Of a stretch of 64,000 bases of DNA, positions 35,031-48,099 are shown piece by piece; the first letter of the stretch is position 1; each line of letters opens with the position of its first letter. Source of the DNA: Nautilus pompilius. Taxonomy: Eukaryota; Mollusca; Cephalopoda; Nautilida; Nautilidae. Under the pieces are notes generated by a model. The model was not told the DNA's origin. It was given only the letters and a program-made list of their open reading frames with translations, and searched no databases. The stretch lies in NCBI GenBank assembly GCA_018389105.1, contig JACATO010000059.1, positions 806,001 to 870,000 of the forward strand, written 5' to 3'. Position numbers and translations under genes: made by a program.

Positions 35031-38000
35031 AAAGTCTAATTACCAATACAATGAAGTCTCAGCAACACATCAGACCGAGAACTTGGTAATATTGCTGCTA
35101 TAGAAGAAACAGTGATTGGACATGTTTTCTGGCATGTAAAAAATAGTATGCAGTGCTCTCCAGTAGTAAGAACAGAGTCTTCTGCTGCTGTGGCAGGCAG
35201 GCAACTCAACTGTCCTGATGACAAGTATTTGCAGGGAAAATACTGGGCTGCTGACACAAGGTGATGCCTGTGTGTGCTGAGTTGTGAATTGGAATGATAC
35301 TCCAGTTGTGGCCAACTTTACCCTACAGTTACAGGGATATTTTCTATAAACAAACATGGCTGGTCATGGCTATCACCAGGATTATTATCATCTCTCTATA
35401 ACTGCACTTGTACACATCACCTGAAGCTTTGTTTAGGGTAGGCATTTGCTGCTGTTATTTTTTCAGACATTTTTTGCTAGTCTGCAATATTGTCTGTCTG
35501 TTTAACAGTGTATCTGTTTCTAAATTTTCTGCAAACTACAAAAAAAAAACGATGTAACTTTTTGAAATAAAATATAAAAGTAATTACTAATTAAACTGGT
35601 TGAAGATTTTCTGAGCTCATCATCTGCCTAATGCTGTTGAAGGGTGGCTCTTGCATCTTAAATAACTGGGCTATTCATATTTATTTTCTGATTAAGACTT
35701 CTTCCTGTATCTTAATGTTTAATGTGCTTCCCCCTGCTCTTCATCTTCAATCCTGAGTAAATACACTCTCCATCAGAACAGTGATATGGATGCTAGCTTT
35801 GGATTATCTATCAACTACCGTGCAAATTATGAAATATGCTCAGAGAAATAGGGGAAGGAAGCAGCTTATCTAAAGGTGTCAGTTGATGCTATTTTTTAGA
35901 AATGTTTAACGTGATTTCTTAAAAACTGTATGATTCAGAAGTAACAAATTATGGAATAAATTCAAATGTGACCTTAGTCTGTTTGTAAAGTAGGTTCAGC
36001 AAATTAAGAAATATCAAATTTCTCTACACGCTCAGAAATTATCTTGCCCACTATTGAAACCTAAATGAAAGCTAGGTTCAGCTAAAGCAGCAGTCTCCCT
36101 TGTAATTGTGAGAATTTTTGTTAAAGCTGATGTGTATGCCACCCATAGTTTGCTTAATTCTGTTTTCACAAGAAAATAATCTGTTACTAACTAATAATCA
36201 GTTTTTTAGACTGTATATTTTGTTTTTAATTTGCAATTTATTAGATTTAACGTTCTTAGAAATTAAGACCAAAAAAAAGAGAATCTGGTCAAAGCCTACA
36301 GAAAATCCACATTCTCTCTCTCTCTCTTGCTTTTAACTTGTCTTGTCTCTTTGCATCATAACTGCAGAAATTGATTTTGATTAGTTGCTCTATTTTTAAC
36401 ATTAATTTAATCATAGCTTAGAATTCTGTCATGTACATTATAGAGTTTTTTTTTTAAATTTGGTAACATTGCAGCCATTTCTCTATTTGGCATAAAGTAT
36501 GTTGGTTTAGCTAGCTATTATATTTGTTGACAGTTGATTGCACTTACAACTCTTCCATGTGTCAAATGGCAAGTAAAAAATGTTTTTAAAATGTTTGGTG
36601 CATTGTAGCATTTTAATATTTTTTCATGATAAAACTGGTGTAAATATCGATGTTTTCATTGACAATAGTGTCTGAAACAATTGCATTGTATTATCTATTA
36701 AAATTAAATGATTTGATCATTCTTGCTTTCCATAACAGAGATAGCAAGAATATTTTTACTGCATTCCTATATTATGTTTGTAATTTTAATAAAATTGATT
36801 GATTAATACTTGCAATAACCAATATTCATTTGTTGATTGTTGATCAGCTAATTTAAATAAGTCACCAAAGCCAAGCTTAGGGTAGTCCACCTTTGGAATG
36901 CTGGGTTCACACAGGGCAGGAAATTCTTTTTGAAAGACCTAAGATGTTTGAGAAATAATGGCTGTGGCTATCTTTTGCCACTCTTATAGTACATTTTCTC
37001 AAATTGTTTTCACCAATGTTCACCTCAGATTTACATTGTTGTTTTCTGAAAATCACTGCATTTGGAAATCTTGGAGATTTTTGTCTAAAAGTTATCAAAC
37101 AAACAAAAAGGATACATTCTGCTTGAGTCATGCAGGAGGCTGCTGCTGCACCACAACTTTAGTGTAAAAAATGACAGAAATTGGAAAAAAAAACCCAGTG
37201 AAGATGTTGGTAGATAACTACATCAGTGTGGAAGAGTGATATAGCATCACTGTTGTCGTGCACTTAAGGAAAAAAGTATTGGCAGTTCAATGGGTGATTG
37301 AGAACTTTGAGCAAAACATTAATTTTAAATCTGTTAAGCAAATGGAAATGTTCAACTCAGATGTACTGCTGTTGATAATGCTGTCATTTCTGACAAGTAT
37401 TGTTGCAGATATTTCAAACGACCTAACAGTTTTAATTTGCTATATAACAATGGAAACTTTCAGTAAAATTGTGGTTTATTAGCACTTCTCTTGTTAAACA
37501 GTATTGTGGTGAATGGTTTATCCCAATATTTGAGAAATTGCAGAACTTGTGGACAATATAATTTTTATGAGCTTAACATTGACGTGAACTGTATTACCAA
37601 TGCCAGTTGATGTAAAATAGAAATAATTTTTCCTGCTATTGTTGGCTACTGTGCTTTGTGAAACGTCAGTACACATTTGTTGCTACAATTTAAATTTGCA
37701 AAAATCCTAATTAAAGGAAGGAAGGAATGGATGGTCATAGGGAGGCTGTAAAAGTTTGGATTTTGTCATACATGGTCAGTAAAAATCACATAGGAAATTT
37801 AAAGCTGGTTTTTGTGAGAACTCTGGCCTAACAACGAACTGTACAACTCTAGCATACAACATATGTGGCAGCAGCAGCATATGGACATTTTGGACTAACA
37901 TTTATTTTTTCTCTTTTCTTTTTTAATGTAACATTTTTTTCAGGAAAGCTAATAAGATATATACTGCATGTAACTGATCTCCCTTGGCAAAAAGAATCTG

Positions 38001-38205
38001 AAACAACAAACAATATGAAACACTGCTCTTACTTGCTTATTCTGTTATTGCTAATCTTAAGAAGTGTCACCTGTGTCGGTAACCCACAACACATTTATAA
38101 TGAAAAATAGTGTAATCTAAAGCATTTAAGATTAATTAATTATTACTTTAGAAATAGATAATTTAATGCATTTTGTTGGGATGGAAGAGGAAATGAGAAT
38201 TATTA
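35031..38205. other. Intronic sequence, nothing recognised
   Basis: AT-rich, with a TCTCTCTCTC run at 36313-36327 and T and A runs. Short open frames at 35036-35357, 36907-37167 and 37258-37482 match nothing I know. Confidence 0.4.
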
Positions 38206-38360
38206 AAATCATATTTTGAGGGATCTACAAACCTTTTAATTCAAGATTCATTGACCGTCAGTCTCTTTTTGTGAGGGTTACTTTTTTAAATGCTGAGATA
38301 CTGAGAATCTTGATCTTTAAGGTTTTGTGGGACATTTGGCATGAAAACAGTTTTTAGAAG
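38206..38360 (+). repeat. Unclassified dispersed repeat, copy 2
   Basis: The core AAACCTTTTAATTCAAGATT, then CATTGACCGTCAGTCTC and a GAGGGTTAC box, aligns with 34885-34945; the following TCTTTAAGG also aligns. By eye it is about three-quarters identical over roughly 120 bp. Confidence 0.55.
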
Positions 38361-38695
38361 TGCTTTTTGTTTTCCACTTTTAATTTTGCTATAGATAAAG
38401 CATGTATGTATTTTTACCTATAATGTAGATAGTAATGTAAAACATATTTTCTTCCTGTGGACCAGCTTCTGCTCTGATATTTGACGTCCCTCTAATAGCC
38501 ATAAACAGGTAGACAAGTGTACTATCTTGCTGCTCTGCCTTTAGCTACTTACCGTTTAATTTAATAAGAATAACAACCACAATTATTCTGTAAAAACCTG
38601 CTATCAAGTCTGAAGACTAATATTTGTTTGTCCTATATAAAACATTAAATTGTTATTATACACTGAAACCTTTCAATAGCTTTATAATCAACTTG

Positions 38696-38697
<2 letters not shown>

Positions 38698-38750
<53 letters not shown>

Positions 38751-38766
38751 TTATTATTATTATTAT
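38698..38766. repeat. (TTA)n microsatellite
   Basis: About 23 TTA units with one slip near 38750. The repeat produces a run of tyrosines in one + strand frame, which is an artefact and not a gene. Confidence 0.97.
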
Positions 38767-39502
38767 ATCCAGTGTTTCTTGTTTAACTTCATTTATAATG
38801 AAATGCTCATTTTTATATATTGTAATTGTTTTTGTTTATACAGAGAGTAAAAGGGAAAAAAAAAGCTATTTATACAAAGTAGTAAATTATGATATTTCAT
38901 GAAAATTGTAATGGCCATTTTCCAATTTGTTTGTCCATCCAGCAACTATAGAATACCAATCGTAATCTCCAGTGTGTGGTAGATAGGAGAGTTAGTGTAG
39001 CTTATTTGCTGATGTGTCCCTTCTGATTTTCTTTCTGAATCAAAATGAAGGTTCACATCTACAAAAAAGCATAATATTTCAACTAATTTCTCTCAATAAT
39101 TTTAAAACTAACAGACAGAAGTGTATATATATATATCACATTGTCACTGGTCTTTAATGCATGCCAAAACATGACTAGTATCTTACAAAGAGGTTGATCA
39201 TTACAATTTTGATCTAAAGAGCAGATATAGAGCAATGAGCTGATGTTAGTACTTTTGCAATTATGATTTTATATTTAGCACTTTTCCTATTGTTTCTTAT
39301 ACAGTTAACTTATCATGCAAAGGTATAAATTACAAAAATACTCTTCATGTTCTCTTAGTCTACAAATTAATTTTCTATCTATAATGAATGGGGTTAATGC
39401 AACCATCAGTGAATCTGTCTTGTGACCCTGACCAAACATTCTTAAAGATAGGTTGTTTTGTGTTAGTGCTACAGTGAATTGTTGCTGCTGTTGTACTTTC
39501 AG
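38767..39502. other. End of the long intron, acceptor side
   Basis: AT-rich sequence leading to the splice acceptor at 39501-39502. A pyrimidine-rich stretch (GTTGTACTTTCAG) precedes the exon. No other feature was recognised. Confidence 0.5.
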
Positions 39503-39615
39503 AGGGCCATTTAGTGTGGTGCGAAGATGCCTCCATACAGAAAGCAAGCAACAATATGCTGTGAAGATTGTGGATGTGGCTAAGTTCACATCTAGCCCGG
39601 GACTCAGCTCTGAAG
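39503..39615 (+). CDS. CASK: CASK kinase-domain exon (P-loop and beta-3 lysine), internal
   Basis: This internal exon encodes the end of the glycine-rich loop and the N-lobe of the CASK CaMKII-like domain. The acceptor is a pyrimidine run ending in AG at 39501-39502; the donor GT is at 39616. The first base completes the P-loop Lys codon. The translation runs [14 protein letters not shown]..., then [19 protein letters not shown], then S-S-E. The AVK lysine is the beta-3 ATP-contacting Lys, and FTSSPGL is a CASK signature. The exon is 113 bases and leaves one base (G of an Asp codon) for the next exon. CASK is a membrane-associated guanylate-kinase scaffold that links neurexin-type receptors to Mint and Veli proteins at synapses and epithelial junctions. 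The identity rests on near-continuous agreement with the remembered family sequence. Confidence 0.93.
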
Positions 39616-41104
39616 GTCTGTCATTATCTCTCAAATTTATGACATTTTAAAAACAAAAATAATAAGGAAATGAAAAAACTTTGTATACAATTTGTTAATC
39701 TTGAAGACTGCACTTTTTGATATTTTAGCAAATGGTTTCTGATCAGTTGGTAGGAAACATTTGCTGTAGCAATTTGCAGACTGTTAGGCTGATGTACTTT
39801 AATTTTCACACCATCAGCGCTGACAGAAGTTTTTCTTTTGCCTGATAATTTCAGAGGAAATAACCTGTGGCATGTCACTACTCAGTCTGTAAATGTCATT
39901 GTGTTAGATATAAATCTGGTAATTCTTTGGTTTTGAAAATTATTTTTGCAAGAACAGCTGCATCTAATCTCCTCACTGATTATGTATGTGAATACTGATA
40001 AAAAACCACTAAGCTTTTTTTTGTTCAGTTCCCTCCTCTTATTCAAAGATGAGAAATAGCTCATTGCCATTTGTAAGGTTCTATATCTGGCAAATGTGGC
40101 TCAATATGATTTGAAAAAGCTGCAACAAACAGAAAAGATATTTTGAGAATTACCAGAGAATATTTATACAACTAAATGGCTATAAAGTTTATAGTTATTT
40201 TTGAAGTAACATAGTATCAAGTGTGGGATTGAAACTTCATAAACAACATAATACAGAGAGAGATCGTTTGGCATCTCCTTTTACCTCTTATTTGAAAGTG
40301 TGATAAAGTTGAGTTTATTGGTAGAAAAGTAATGTAACAATAAGTCATTTTGTCAGCAGATTCTTTTAGACATAAATGCCCCAAATAACTATCTCATTTT
40401 GAAATTATGATTCATTTAGAATTCTTAGTCTTGCAACAATAATTCAGAAAGATCAGATCAGATTCTACTGGACTGGACAATTGATAACTGTTGGGTAGAA
40501 AAATGGTGAACAAAGACTAGAATTTGTACTGAGTATCTGGAAGAAGTTTACAAATGTAAATGAAAACATTTTCATCCATAAAATGTACTGTTATCTGTTC
40601 TTTACAAAACACCTATCTAGGTTCTCTACAAGTTTTAAGGCTAGTTTGCACTCTTGATATTGTCAGCAGCTCTTAGTGCTAAATATAATCAGTGGAGACA
40701 GTATGGACACTTTATTGCTGTTTCTAAGGCCAATAAATAACACTAATGATGAATTCTAATAAGAATGAAAAAAGATATTAAATTAAAATGATGGATTAAT
40801 GACTGTCTAAGTTTATTTCTAGTTAATACTAGTGATTATTTTAAACTCATAGTGAAAAACAGTATTTGTTTCACTGAAATAAGTATTCAAGTTAACAAAC
40901 AACCCACTCCCCCCCACTGATTGGTTTTGGTTATTCTTTGTTAAAATTTGGATACAATGTTGTTTTGTTATGTTTTTTTTAAAGATTTTCTTTTTCTATT
41001 AATATATTCTTTTGCTGATAATACTCATTTAGAATCAGTTTTCTGTTTTTAGCAAAATAGTGCACTTACGCTCTGACCAAGTGATGATGATTTGTTCTCT
41101 ACAG
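39616..41104 (+). other. CASK intron, 1.49 kb
   Basis: GT-AG intron between the P-loop exon and the alpha-C exon. No transposon or ORF recognised; a C-run interrupts AT-rich sequence at about 40908-40916. Confidence 0.7.
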
Positions 41105-41210
41105 ACTTAAAGCGAGAAGCCAGTATCTGTCACATGCTGAAACATCCACACATTGTAGAGCTGCTGGAGACCTACAGTTCTGGTGGGATGCTCTACATGG
41201 TGTTTGAATA
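41105..41210 (+). CDS. CASK: CASK kinase-domain exon (alpha-C helix to hinge), internal
   Basis: The acceptor AG is at 41103-41104 and the donor is GTAAG from 41211. Joined to the preceding exon it reads [20 protein letters not shown], then [16 protein letters not shown]. The alpha-C glutamate lies in the KREA segment, and MVFEY is the hinge leading into the ATP pocket. The exon is 106 bases and ends with TA; the C that completes the Tyr codon begins the next exon at 52557. It sits 1.49 kb downstream of the previous exon and is followed by the largest inter-exon intron in the window, 11.3 kb. The stretch is nearly identical to CASK of other animals and shows no break. Confidence 0.95.
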
Positions 41211-41869
41211 GTAAGTTATTGCAGTTTTTATGTTTATTACTGATTTCTTCCACAATTTTCGAATCATGGGCATGTGTGCCTGCCATGAAGTTAGCATTCA
41301 TTTCACGGTGTGAATTTGTAATGTTTCTGACTTCACTTTGTCTGTCCTCCACAAAAATTACCAAACCATCTCTTATCTGTTGTCTGCCCAATGACATTAA
41401 AACAAAAAACAAAAAACGTTGCAATTTGGCAAAGGGGGAAACAAGCCAGCTGAGCTCTAAAAAAGATTAGGTTTGGTTTATTTCTGCACACAGTGGCATC
41501 ATTAGATGCAAAAAGTGTTTAAGACAACTATTTGCCAGTAAAATGATGAACGTTTAGTATACCACTAAAAAATTGCTAAGGATCAAGTGTATAACATTGA
41601 TGTCATAGTAGCTAGATACCATAAGGAAAGTAAAGTTAGAATGTGTATAAACTATAATTTAAGGAGACATTAATGATGTCAAATGTTAAAAATATCACTA
41701 AATAATAACAGAGCAGGTCCGTAGTGACACCCACTCGAAAACAAAGATTTTTAGTTACTGAGAGGGAGTGCTAAATCTAATATTTTGTCTCAAAGTGGCA
41801 AATTCCTGTCCAGAAATTAATTCTGCATCTTGTTTGAGAACTGTCAGCTTAGCACTGGCATTATTTCAT

Positions 41870-42690
41870 GCACCTGATAGGTATTTTGAATGTTGATTTG
41901 GTCCATATTAGCCTATTTCTTTACAAGGATATCAAAAAATGTCTTGCAATGGCAGCTGAAGTATGTTCCAAACATGTTGAACTGGATTAAAGTCTGCACA
42001 ATGAACTGGCCACTGTCACCTTCAAGTACTGGTTAACTATTCGGCACAATGTGGACAGCTGTTATCATCCATTAAAATAAAGTTATTCCCAATAACACTA
42101 GCATATGGCTTCATGTAAATACCAAGGATCTCATCCCTGTACCTTAAATCTGTTATGGTAATATTCTGGAAAACATGGAGATTATTTTTATTATCCCATC
42201 ATCCCTTCCATTGACATCTTGAAATCTTTCTCCTGGCCATTTCCATATTCTGGCCTGTTGATCTGTACATATCCGTGCAAAATAGTTGAATCTCATCTTT
42301 CGTTTCAAGTCCTGTCCTGCTGCAGTGGCCCATGGTTTGTGATGTGTGAATACAGACTTTTCTTGGATACATATCATTAACCAAAAATTGATTATGTACA
42401 GCTGTGTTGAAATCTTGACTCCTGTTGCATTTTGAAGACTAGATGAGTGCTGTTCAGAAACAGTTTCTTTTTTGCTTGCAAGAAAAATGTGATCCTAATG
42501 ATGCCTTGTTGACTTGGATTGTCCAACAAACTATTGTTTATTACCAAAAGTTTGATGCTGATAGTCCATATAAATGATGCTATGGCTTATGCTTAGCTCA
42601 TCTGCCACATTGCATAGAGCTCCAGTCGCCAAGCACACTAATCCTGTTAAATGTTGCTGTTGTGTCATTCTGTATCAACAAGCATTTAAA
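41870..42690 (-). pseudogene. Decayed Tc1-like transposase (minus strand)
   Basis: On the minus strand, about 42660-42560 reads NVADELSISHSIIYMDYQHQ, the paired-type HTH (family: ALNVSHSVI). At about 42377-42180 is KRKMRFNYFARICTDQQARI, then WKWPGERFQDVNGRDDG, which parallels the WxRRGERFxDxN segment after the first catalytic Asp. At about 42060 is FILMDDNSCPHCA, with the second Asp in the DDNxxPH motif; a degraded WPAxSPDLNPIEH-like stretch follows. Stops and frame changes are abundant, so this is an old copy. Together with the 13-kb copy it shows two independent Tc1-like invasions of this gene. Confidence 0.7.
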
Positions 42691-45600
42691 AAATTACCAT
42701 TTTGGTGATGAAGCATTTGTTAAGTGACAGTATGCATTTAAGTGAAAATCATTTCAAAACATTACATGAAGGAATTTCTGTCACAGTGTTGGACTGAAAG
42801 TAAATTGCACTAGTATTAAATGTATTATTCTTGGTTCATTTCTAACCATTTGATTCTTAGCAAATTTTGAATAATACATAACTGGTACATGGTATGGATA
42901 CCTACAAATTATACAAATTGTTTTAAAATATTATTTAATTAAACTAATATTAATGTTTGTGTAAATTTTTGAATGGTAGAGTTTCTTTTATATCTGTTTG
43001 AATATGTCTGCCTTATATTGAAAATTTTGGGCAAAGAGAAACAGCTTGAAGCATGTCTGTTCTTTGTTTTCATAATTTTGCTCTGGAAAATTAGTCAAAC
43101 ATTGGTCTTTATATAAGAGAATCCCTTTCTAGTGAGAGAAACACCTTTGATTTTTTGTTATTTTCCTCTCCATCTGCATCACTTTGAGGAAAAGAAAAAG
43201 TGGCATGTTTTAGAACACAAAGTAAAATGGTAGAAGTTCCAAATTACATAGTATATAATTAGTACAGCAAGAGGACAGACAAGCAGCCATTACAACTTAT
43301 GTGATGATGGATGCTTGTTTAAGTATGGTTTTCAAAAAAACATAAACTAATGAGAGCTGATACTGGTGACAAATATCCCTGCTCATTAAGGAAAAAAAGT
43401 ATCTTGTTCTGGGCGCCTCAAGTATTTAATCATTTATTATTTTTCTTGTCAGGAAATTTTCTTTTTAGTTTTCATTTAACAGGTTTTGTCACCTGTGATG
43501 ATTAGACTTAGACTCTGGTATCATTTTATAACATCTGAGTGGAAACCTAAACAACCAACTGATAATGCTAATGGAAGCCACAGTGCATCTGTCATAGTTT
43601 GTCAGACCTGTTCACAAGGATATGTTAAAGCTGTGTTGATTGATTTGTTTTATTGCCATTCCACAAATGGGCATGTCATCGACAAAATATAAAAAAAGAA
43701 AATTAATCTTTTTACAGTCAAGTTATTGGTCCTTCTGAAGCTAACCAACTAGCAAGGCCATTTCTCTTTCCTCGGTGCTCTTGTATACGCCACCATGACT
43801 CTATGTCTCCTTGTACTTACAAGCTAAACCCCAGTGGAATGTTTTGTTGTTGTTGTTTTCTAAAGGTTTATTAGTGAAATATAAAAGATGATTTTTTAAG
43901 TAAAGATTGAAAAAAAAGTTTGTTATATTAAATTCAGTTTGATAAAATAATTTTGAGATAAATGGTTGACTTACTGTTTGTTTTAAAAATCTTTACCTGT
44001 ACATGATTATGTGGAGGTAAATAGTAGAAAACAATAGTGTTTATCTAAACTTGGAAATTACATACTGACTCTGTTGTTTCTCATTTGGCTATATATATGT
44101 ATGTACACAATTTAAATTGTCTGATTTAGTGGGTTAGAAGTATCAACATCTCTTTTCCTCAGTTTTGTTATTTTTGTCTTTTCTACAAGTCTGAATTTAT
44201 GAATTGCAATAACTTAAAATCTGGATAAAACAAACCCTGTTGCAAGTAGGCTTGATCATCATGTCATTTATTCAGTCAGGCTGTCAGGCTGTCAGCTTGC
44301 ACACAATTTTTGCTGGTTTGGGTTTTAGTTGACTGTATCTAGTGGTAGTGCTGCTAATCCTGTCTTACATATTGTTAGAAGATGCAGATTTTTGTGGGAA
44401 AGATGTGGTGGTTGGGCGAATGTTGGTTTCTCCACTAGAGAATTCTGGTTGAGTGGTAGAGATGTCATCTAATGGGTTGGGAAGTATCTGTGGCATATAG
44501 TTGAACCAGGTGGCATTGGACTTCTCTCCATTGCTTCTGTAGGAGGTTTTATTATCTTGTTATGATCCAGTTATTCAAGTAAATTTTAACAAGATTGAGC
44601 CAAACCACATGGCAGCAGTATGAAAAGATAGGGATGGATCATGAGTTACTGCTGTTCTGAAAGAGTTAATGGATAGAATATTTACCTTATAAATATAAAT
44701 CAATAAGATTTTTGGCTCATTAAAATTCTCATACACAATTTAACTTTCAGGAGTTTACTCTCAGTCTGATGATGAAACCATGAGCTGATAGCAACTTTTT
44801 CATGAGGCTTTTAGCAAATAAGCTTCATCTCTTTTTCTAATTGATTTCAAATATCACCCAGGAATGGAGAGTAATCTACTTCACAGTTTATTCATAAATT
44901 TTGTTTTCATCATTGACGAGAGGATACCTTCAAACAGCAACAGAATTAAAATCCAATTTGAAATTTGTGGAAGAAAAATATCAGGGGTTAATCGGTCATC
45001 GTGTGGTTTGTCTATTTTCTGGAAAATTAAAACCTAATAATGAAAATAGCTGGTAGCAAAACTTGGATTTCAGGAAGAGTCACTGATGCAGATGTTGAGA
45101 GAATTGATGTACCTGTGATTTATTACTTAGGCTAACAGTAGATCTCGTGAAAACATCAGTTTTTCCTTAAATTCACTAACATCAGCAGCAACATTTTTAT
45201 CTATTTTTTTTTTTTTTTTTTTAATTTCACATGAGGGAAAATTTATAAAAAAAACTTCATTGTTTTCAACTCATTGTGTTCTGAGTTTTACAAATGTGAA
45301 CTTTGATGATGGTTTAGGTAAACAGGTAAGTAATCATGTGTGTAGCTGCTTTTTTCATGATTACCAAAGCATTGTAGTAGCTTAGCTTAACAGCTGCACC
45401 AAAACTCTGTAACAGCCTCTTGCATTATTATGACAATACTTTAATACATATGTCATAAGCTCTTCCTTTTTTAATACCATTAAAAATACTTAACTGCTCT
45501 TTTAAAACAACAATTTTACTCTTTTAGCTCAGATTTACTGACTAAAATCAAAAACAAAAAAACAACCAACCTTAATATTTTAAATCTAGGGAAAAAGAGA

Positions 45601-46397
45601 AAGAGGAAGGAAGCTTTGTAGAAGTGTTGTTTATGTAGGTGGAACAGATTCTACTTGTTACATGGGAAATTCAAAGCTGATTGATTTATTGTAATTGGAG
45701 GTTTTTAGGAGAGACTGATGGACTAAGGCTGCTAATGAGGAAAAAGGAGGATCATCAGGTGGATCAGAGTCTGGATTTCAGTGTTATTGATTTGAAATAA
45801 TTGGTTTTGTATTTCTTGTCTACAACTGTTTTCAGAGCACAGCAACTATGTTTCTTGTGTTCAGATCCCATGACAGCCAGAGGAAAATTTAATCCAAACT
45901 GGCTGCTTTATTTCTTATACTCTTTACATTGTTCTTATGGATGCAGTGAAATTCAGGGATAAAAAAAGACTCTGTGGAAAACTATTTTGGGAAAATGAAG
46001 TTAACAGCTGAAAGAGAAGTCTCTTTTTGTGAAGTAGCAGAAGTGGTGCAAGTGAAGAAATTTCTGTCGTTCAAATTGAGACACATTAGAGCTATGTCTG
46101 GTTGTCATGGCTACTTATAAGTGAGGTTAGCAAACAAATTAAAAAATCTGTAAAGTGTGTTTGATATAAGAAGAATATTTTCTGGCAGTAACTGTAAATG
46201 AATGGAATATATCGGTAGTATTTGTTGGTAGTGAAAATCAATTTAATAATCAAATTAATAAGCATTTAATTTTTGTTGGGAGGTCTTGTATAAGCCATGA
46301 TGGCTTGCTGCCCCTTTCAGCAGCTAAACTAAAATAACTAGGCTGCTTTATTACTTATTCAGTGTAATTTCCATTTACAACACTACATTGGCTGGCA

Positions 46398-46602
46398 TAG
46401 ATGAGAGGGGAGTTGGATATGATAAAGAGGACTTTAGATCATACCATTTCTGAACACTACTTGTCAGTGAGGTTTCTCTTGTTGCAAGAAGATGGTGCCT
46501 GGACTAGATGAGAGGGGAGTTGGATATGATAAAGAGGACTTTAGATCATACCATTTCTGAACACTACTTGTCAGTGAGGTTTCTCTTGTTGCAAGAAGAT
46601 GG
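46398..46602. repeat. Perfect 107-bp tandem duplication (about 1.9 copies)
   Basis: The unit starting TAGATGAGAGGGGAGTTGGA at 46398 begins again at 46505 and is identical for 98 bases, up to GCAAGAAGATGG at 46602, then diverges. Perfect identity in an otherwise decayed intron points to a recent duplication (replication slippage or unequal exchange) or an assembly artefact. The unit has no recognised coding content. Confidence 0.95.
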
Positions 46603-48099
46603 CGCTATTTTAGTTTGATTTCCAGATTATTTTTATTGTTACTACCTGACTTTTGAATTGTGATATTTGCTGAAGAAATATGACAAGTGGCAGGCCAAAA
46701 TATTGTAGCACAGAGGAGCTGTGGTTGTTAAATGTATTTCCCAAATAGATTTTTTTTTCAAGAAACAAAACAAAAAAATCCCCTAAGTTAGTGTCTAGAC
46801 CTGTAACTATTTTTTTATCCATCAACACTTTATTGTAAGCTAAACATTTAACTACACAAAAACAATTTCTGCTGGAATTAACATAAATTTTTAGACTAAA
46901 ACTTTATTTTTCATAAATAATCAAAAATATTTTTAGTAAAATATTAAACACAGCAAAAATGGTGAGACTAAAAGAAACATTTTTTTTGCTACATGTGTGT
47001 TAATTTGTTGAATTTTCTCTTGGTTGTGAACCAACTCAGCTTCTTGGCCGGAAATGATGGTTTCTGCCACTTTGTTGGCTGTTTAGTTTATTTGGTTGGC
47101 TGAGATTCTGAATAAAGATTTGGAGAAGACTGACTGAAGAAGTTGCTTATTCATCTTATAGTTGCAGGTTTGTGAGATAATTGATTTAACAAGAAGTATA
47201 ATTTGATATTTGTTTTAAAATTTTAATTAATTCTTTAAATATTAAATTAAATATATTATTATTATTATTAATTTATTTTTATTTATTTTTAATTTAAATG
47301 TGAATGTACTTCAGACCAAAAGAATGAGGAAGAGAGATACCTGTAAATACTGCTCCGAGATTAACTGGTAGATGGTGCTTTTTTTCCTTTGTAAGTAAAT
47401 GCATTTTATAGTTCATTGTTCAGACAAAAGTGAATTAGATTTAGCTCAGTTAATTCTATAACCAGGTGAGATGGCTGACGGTTGGAAGTTTGAGAGTTTG
47501 ATAAATTGCCTTAGAGTCAGGGTTGGTCTGGCACTCTCTGATTGGACCTGTAGTACTGTGCAGTAGCAGCACTAAGGTTATGTTTTCTGTTAGGGTAGCC
47601 CATTGCTAATGCTTAGCAGACATCCACTGTAGACAGTTTTATAATTATATATCATAAACATTTTTCCTGTGTGCTGGTGACAAAATAAGTAAGCAAAAAC
47701 AAAAATCTTGCTCACAAATGTGAGTAACAATACTTGCAAAATAGTGCCCTGAATTGTGGTAGAAAGTCACCAAGAAATGTCAAGTCTGTCAGCTTTTACA
47801 CTGATCCCCTGGTATCAACTTGAGTGACAATCATCTCATTAGGTGTGTTTGAAGTGAATGTGCAGATACTACGGATATTAAAATGAAACCTGGCTGGATA
47901 CATAGGTTTAAGGTAATTCTGTTTCATTTGATTGTCTCTAATAGTTTGATTTTTTTTTGGAAAGTAACAGATGACCATAAAGTTACTTTCTGTAATATGT
48001 TGCTTATAATTCCCAAACCACAACTCATTTGTTTACAAAAATAAGTGTGCATACATATGGAATGCATTTTCAGTGTTTGAGATTTTGCCATTTTTGAGG

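Larger units (their letters stand above)
1..39502 (+). other. Long 5' intron of CASK (left end open)
   Basis: Everything left of the first exon seen is interpreted as CASK intron, because that exon begins inside the P-loop and needs an upstream exon for the start Met and about 19 residues. I searched by eye for a segment encoding an acidic start followed by VYELCEVIG and found none, so the intron is at least 39.5 kb, or the exon was missed. The intron carries the transposon relics listed separately. No second host gene was recognised on either strand. Confidence 0.7.

Noticed and set aside
38624-38902. Open frame with a long tyrosine run
   Set aside because: The run is the translation of the (TTA)n microsatellite; flanking residues show no family.
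1-39000. First coding exon of CASK (start Met to the P-loop)
   Set aside because: Searched for by eye as an acidic start followed by VYELCEVIG; no convincing segment with a matching donor phase was found.
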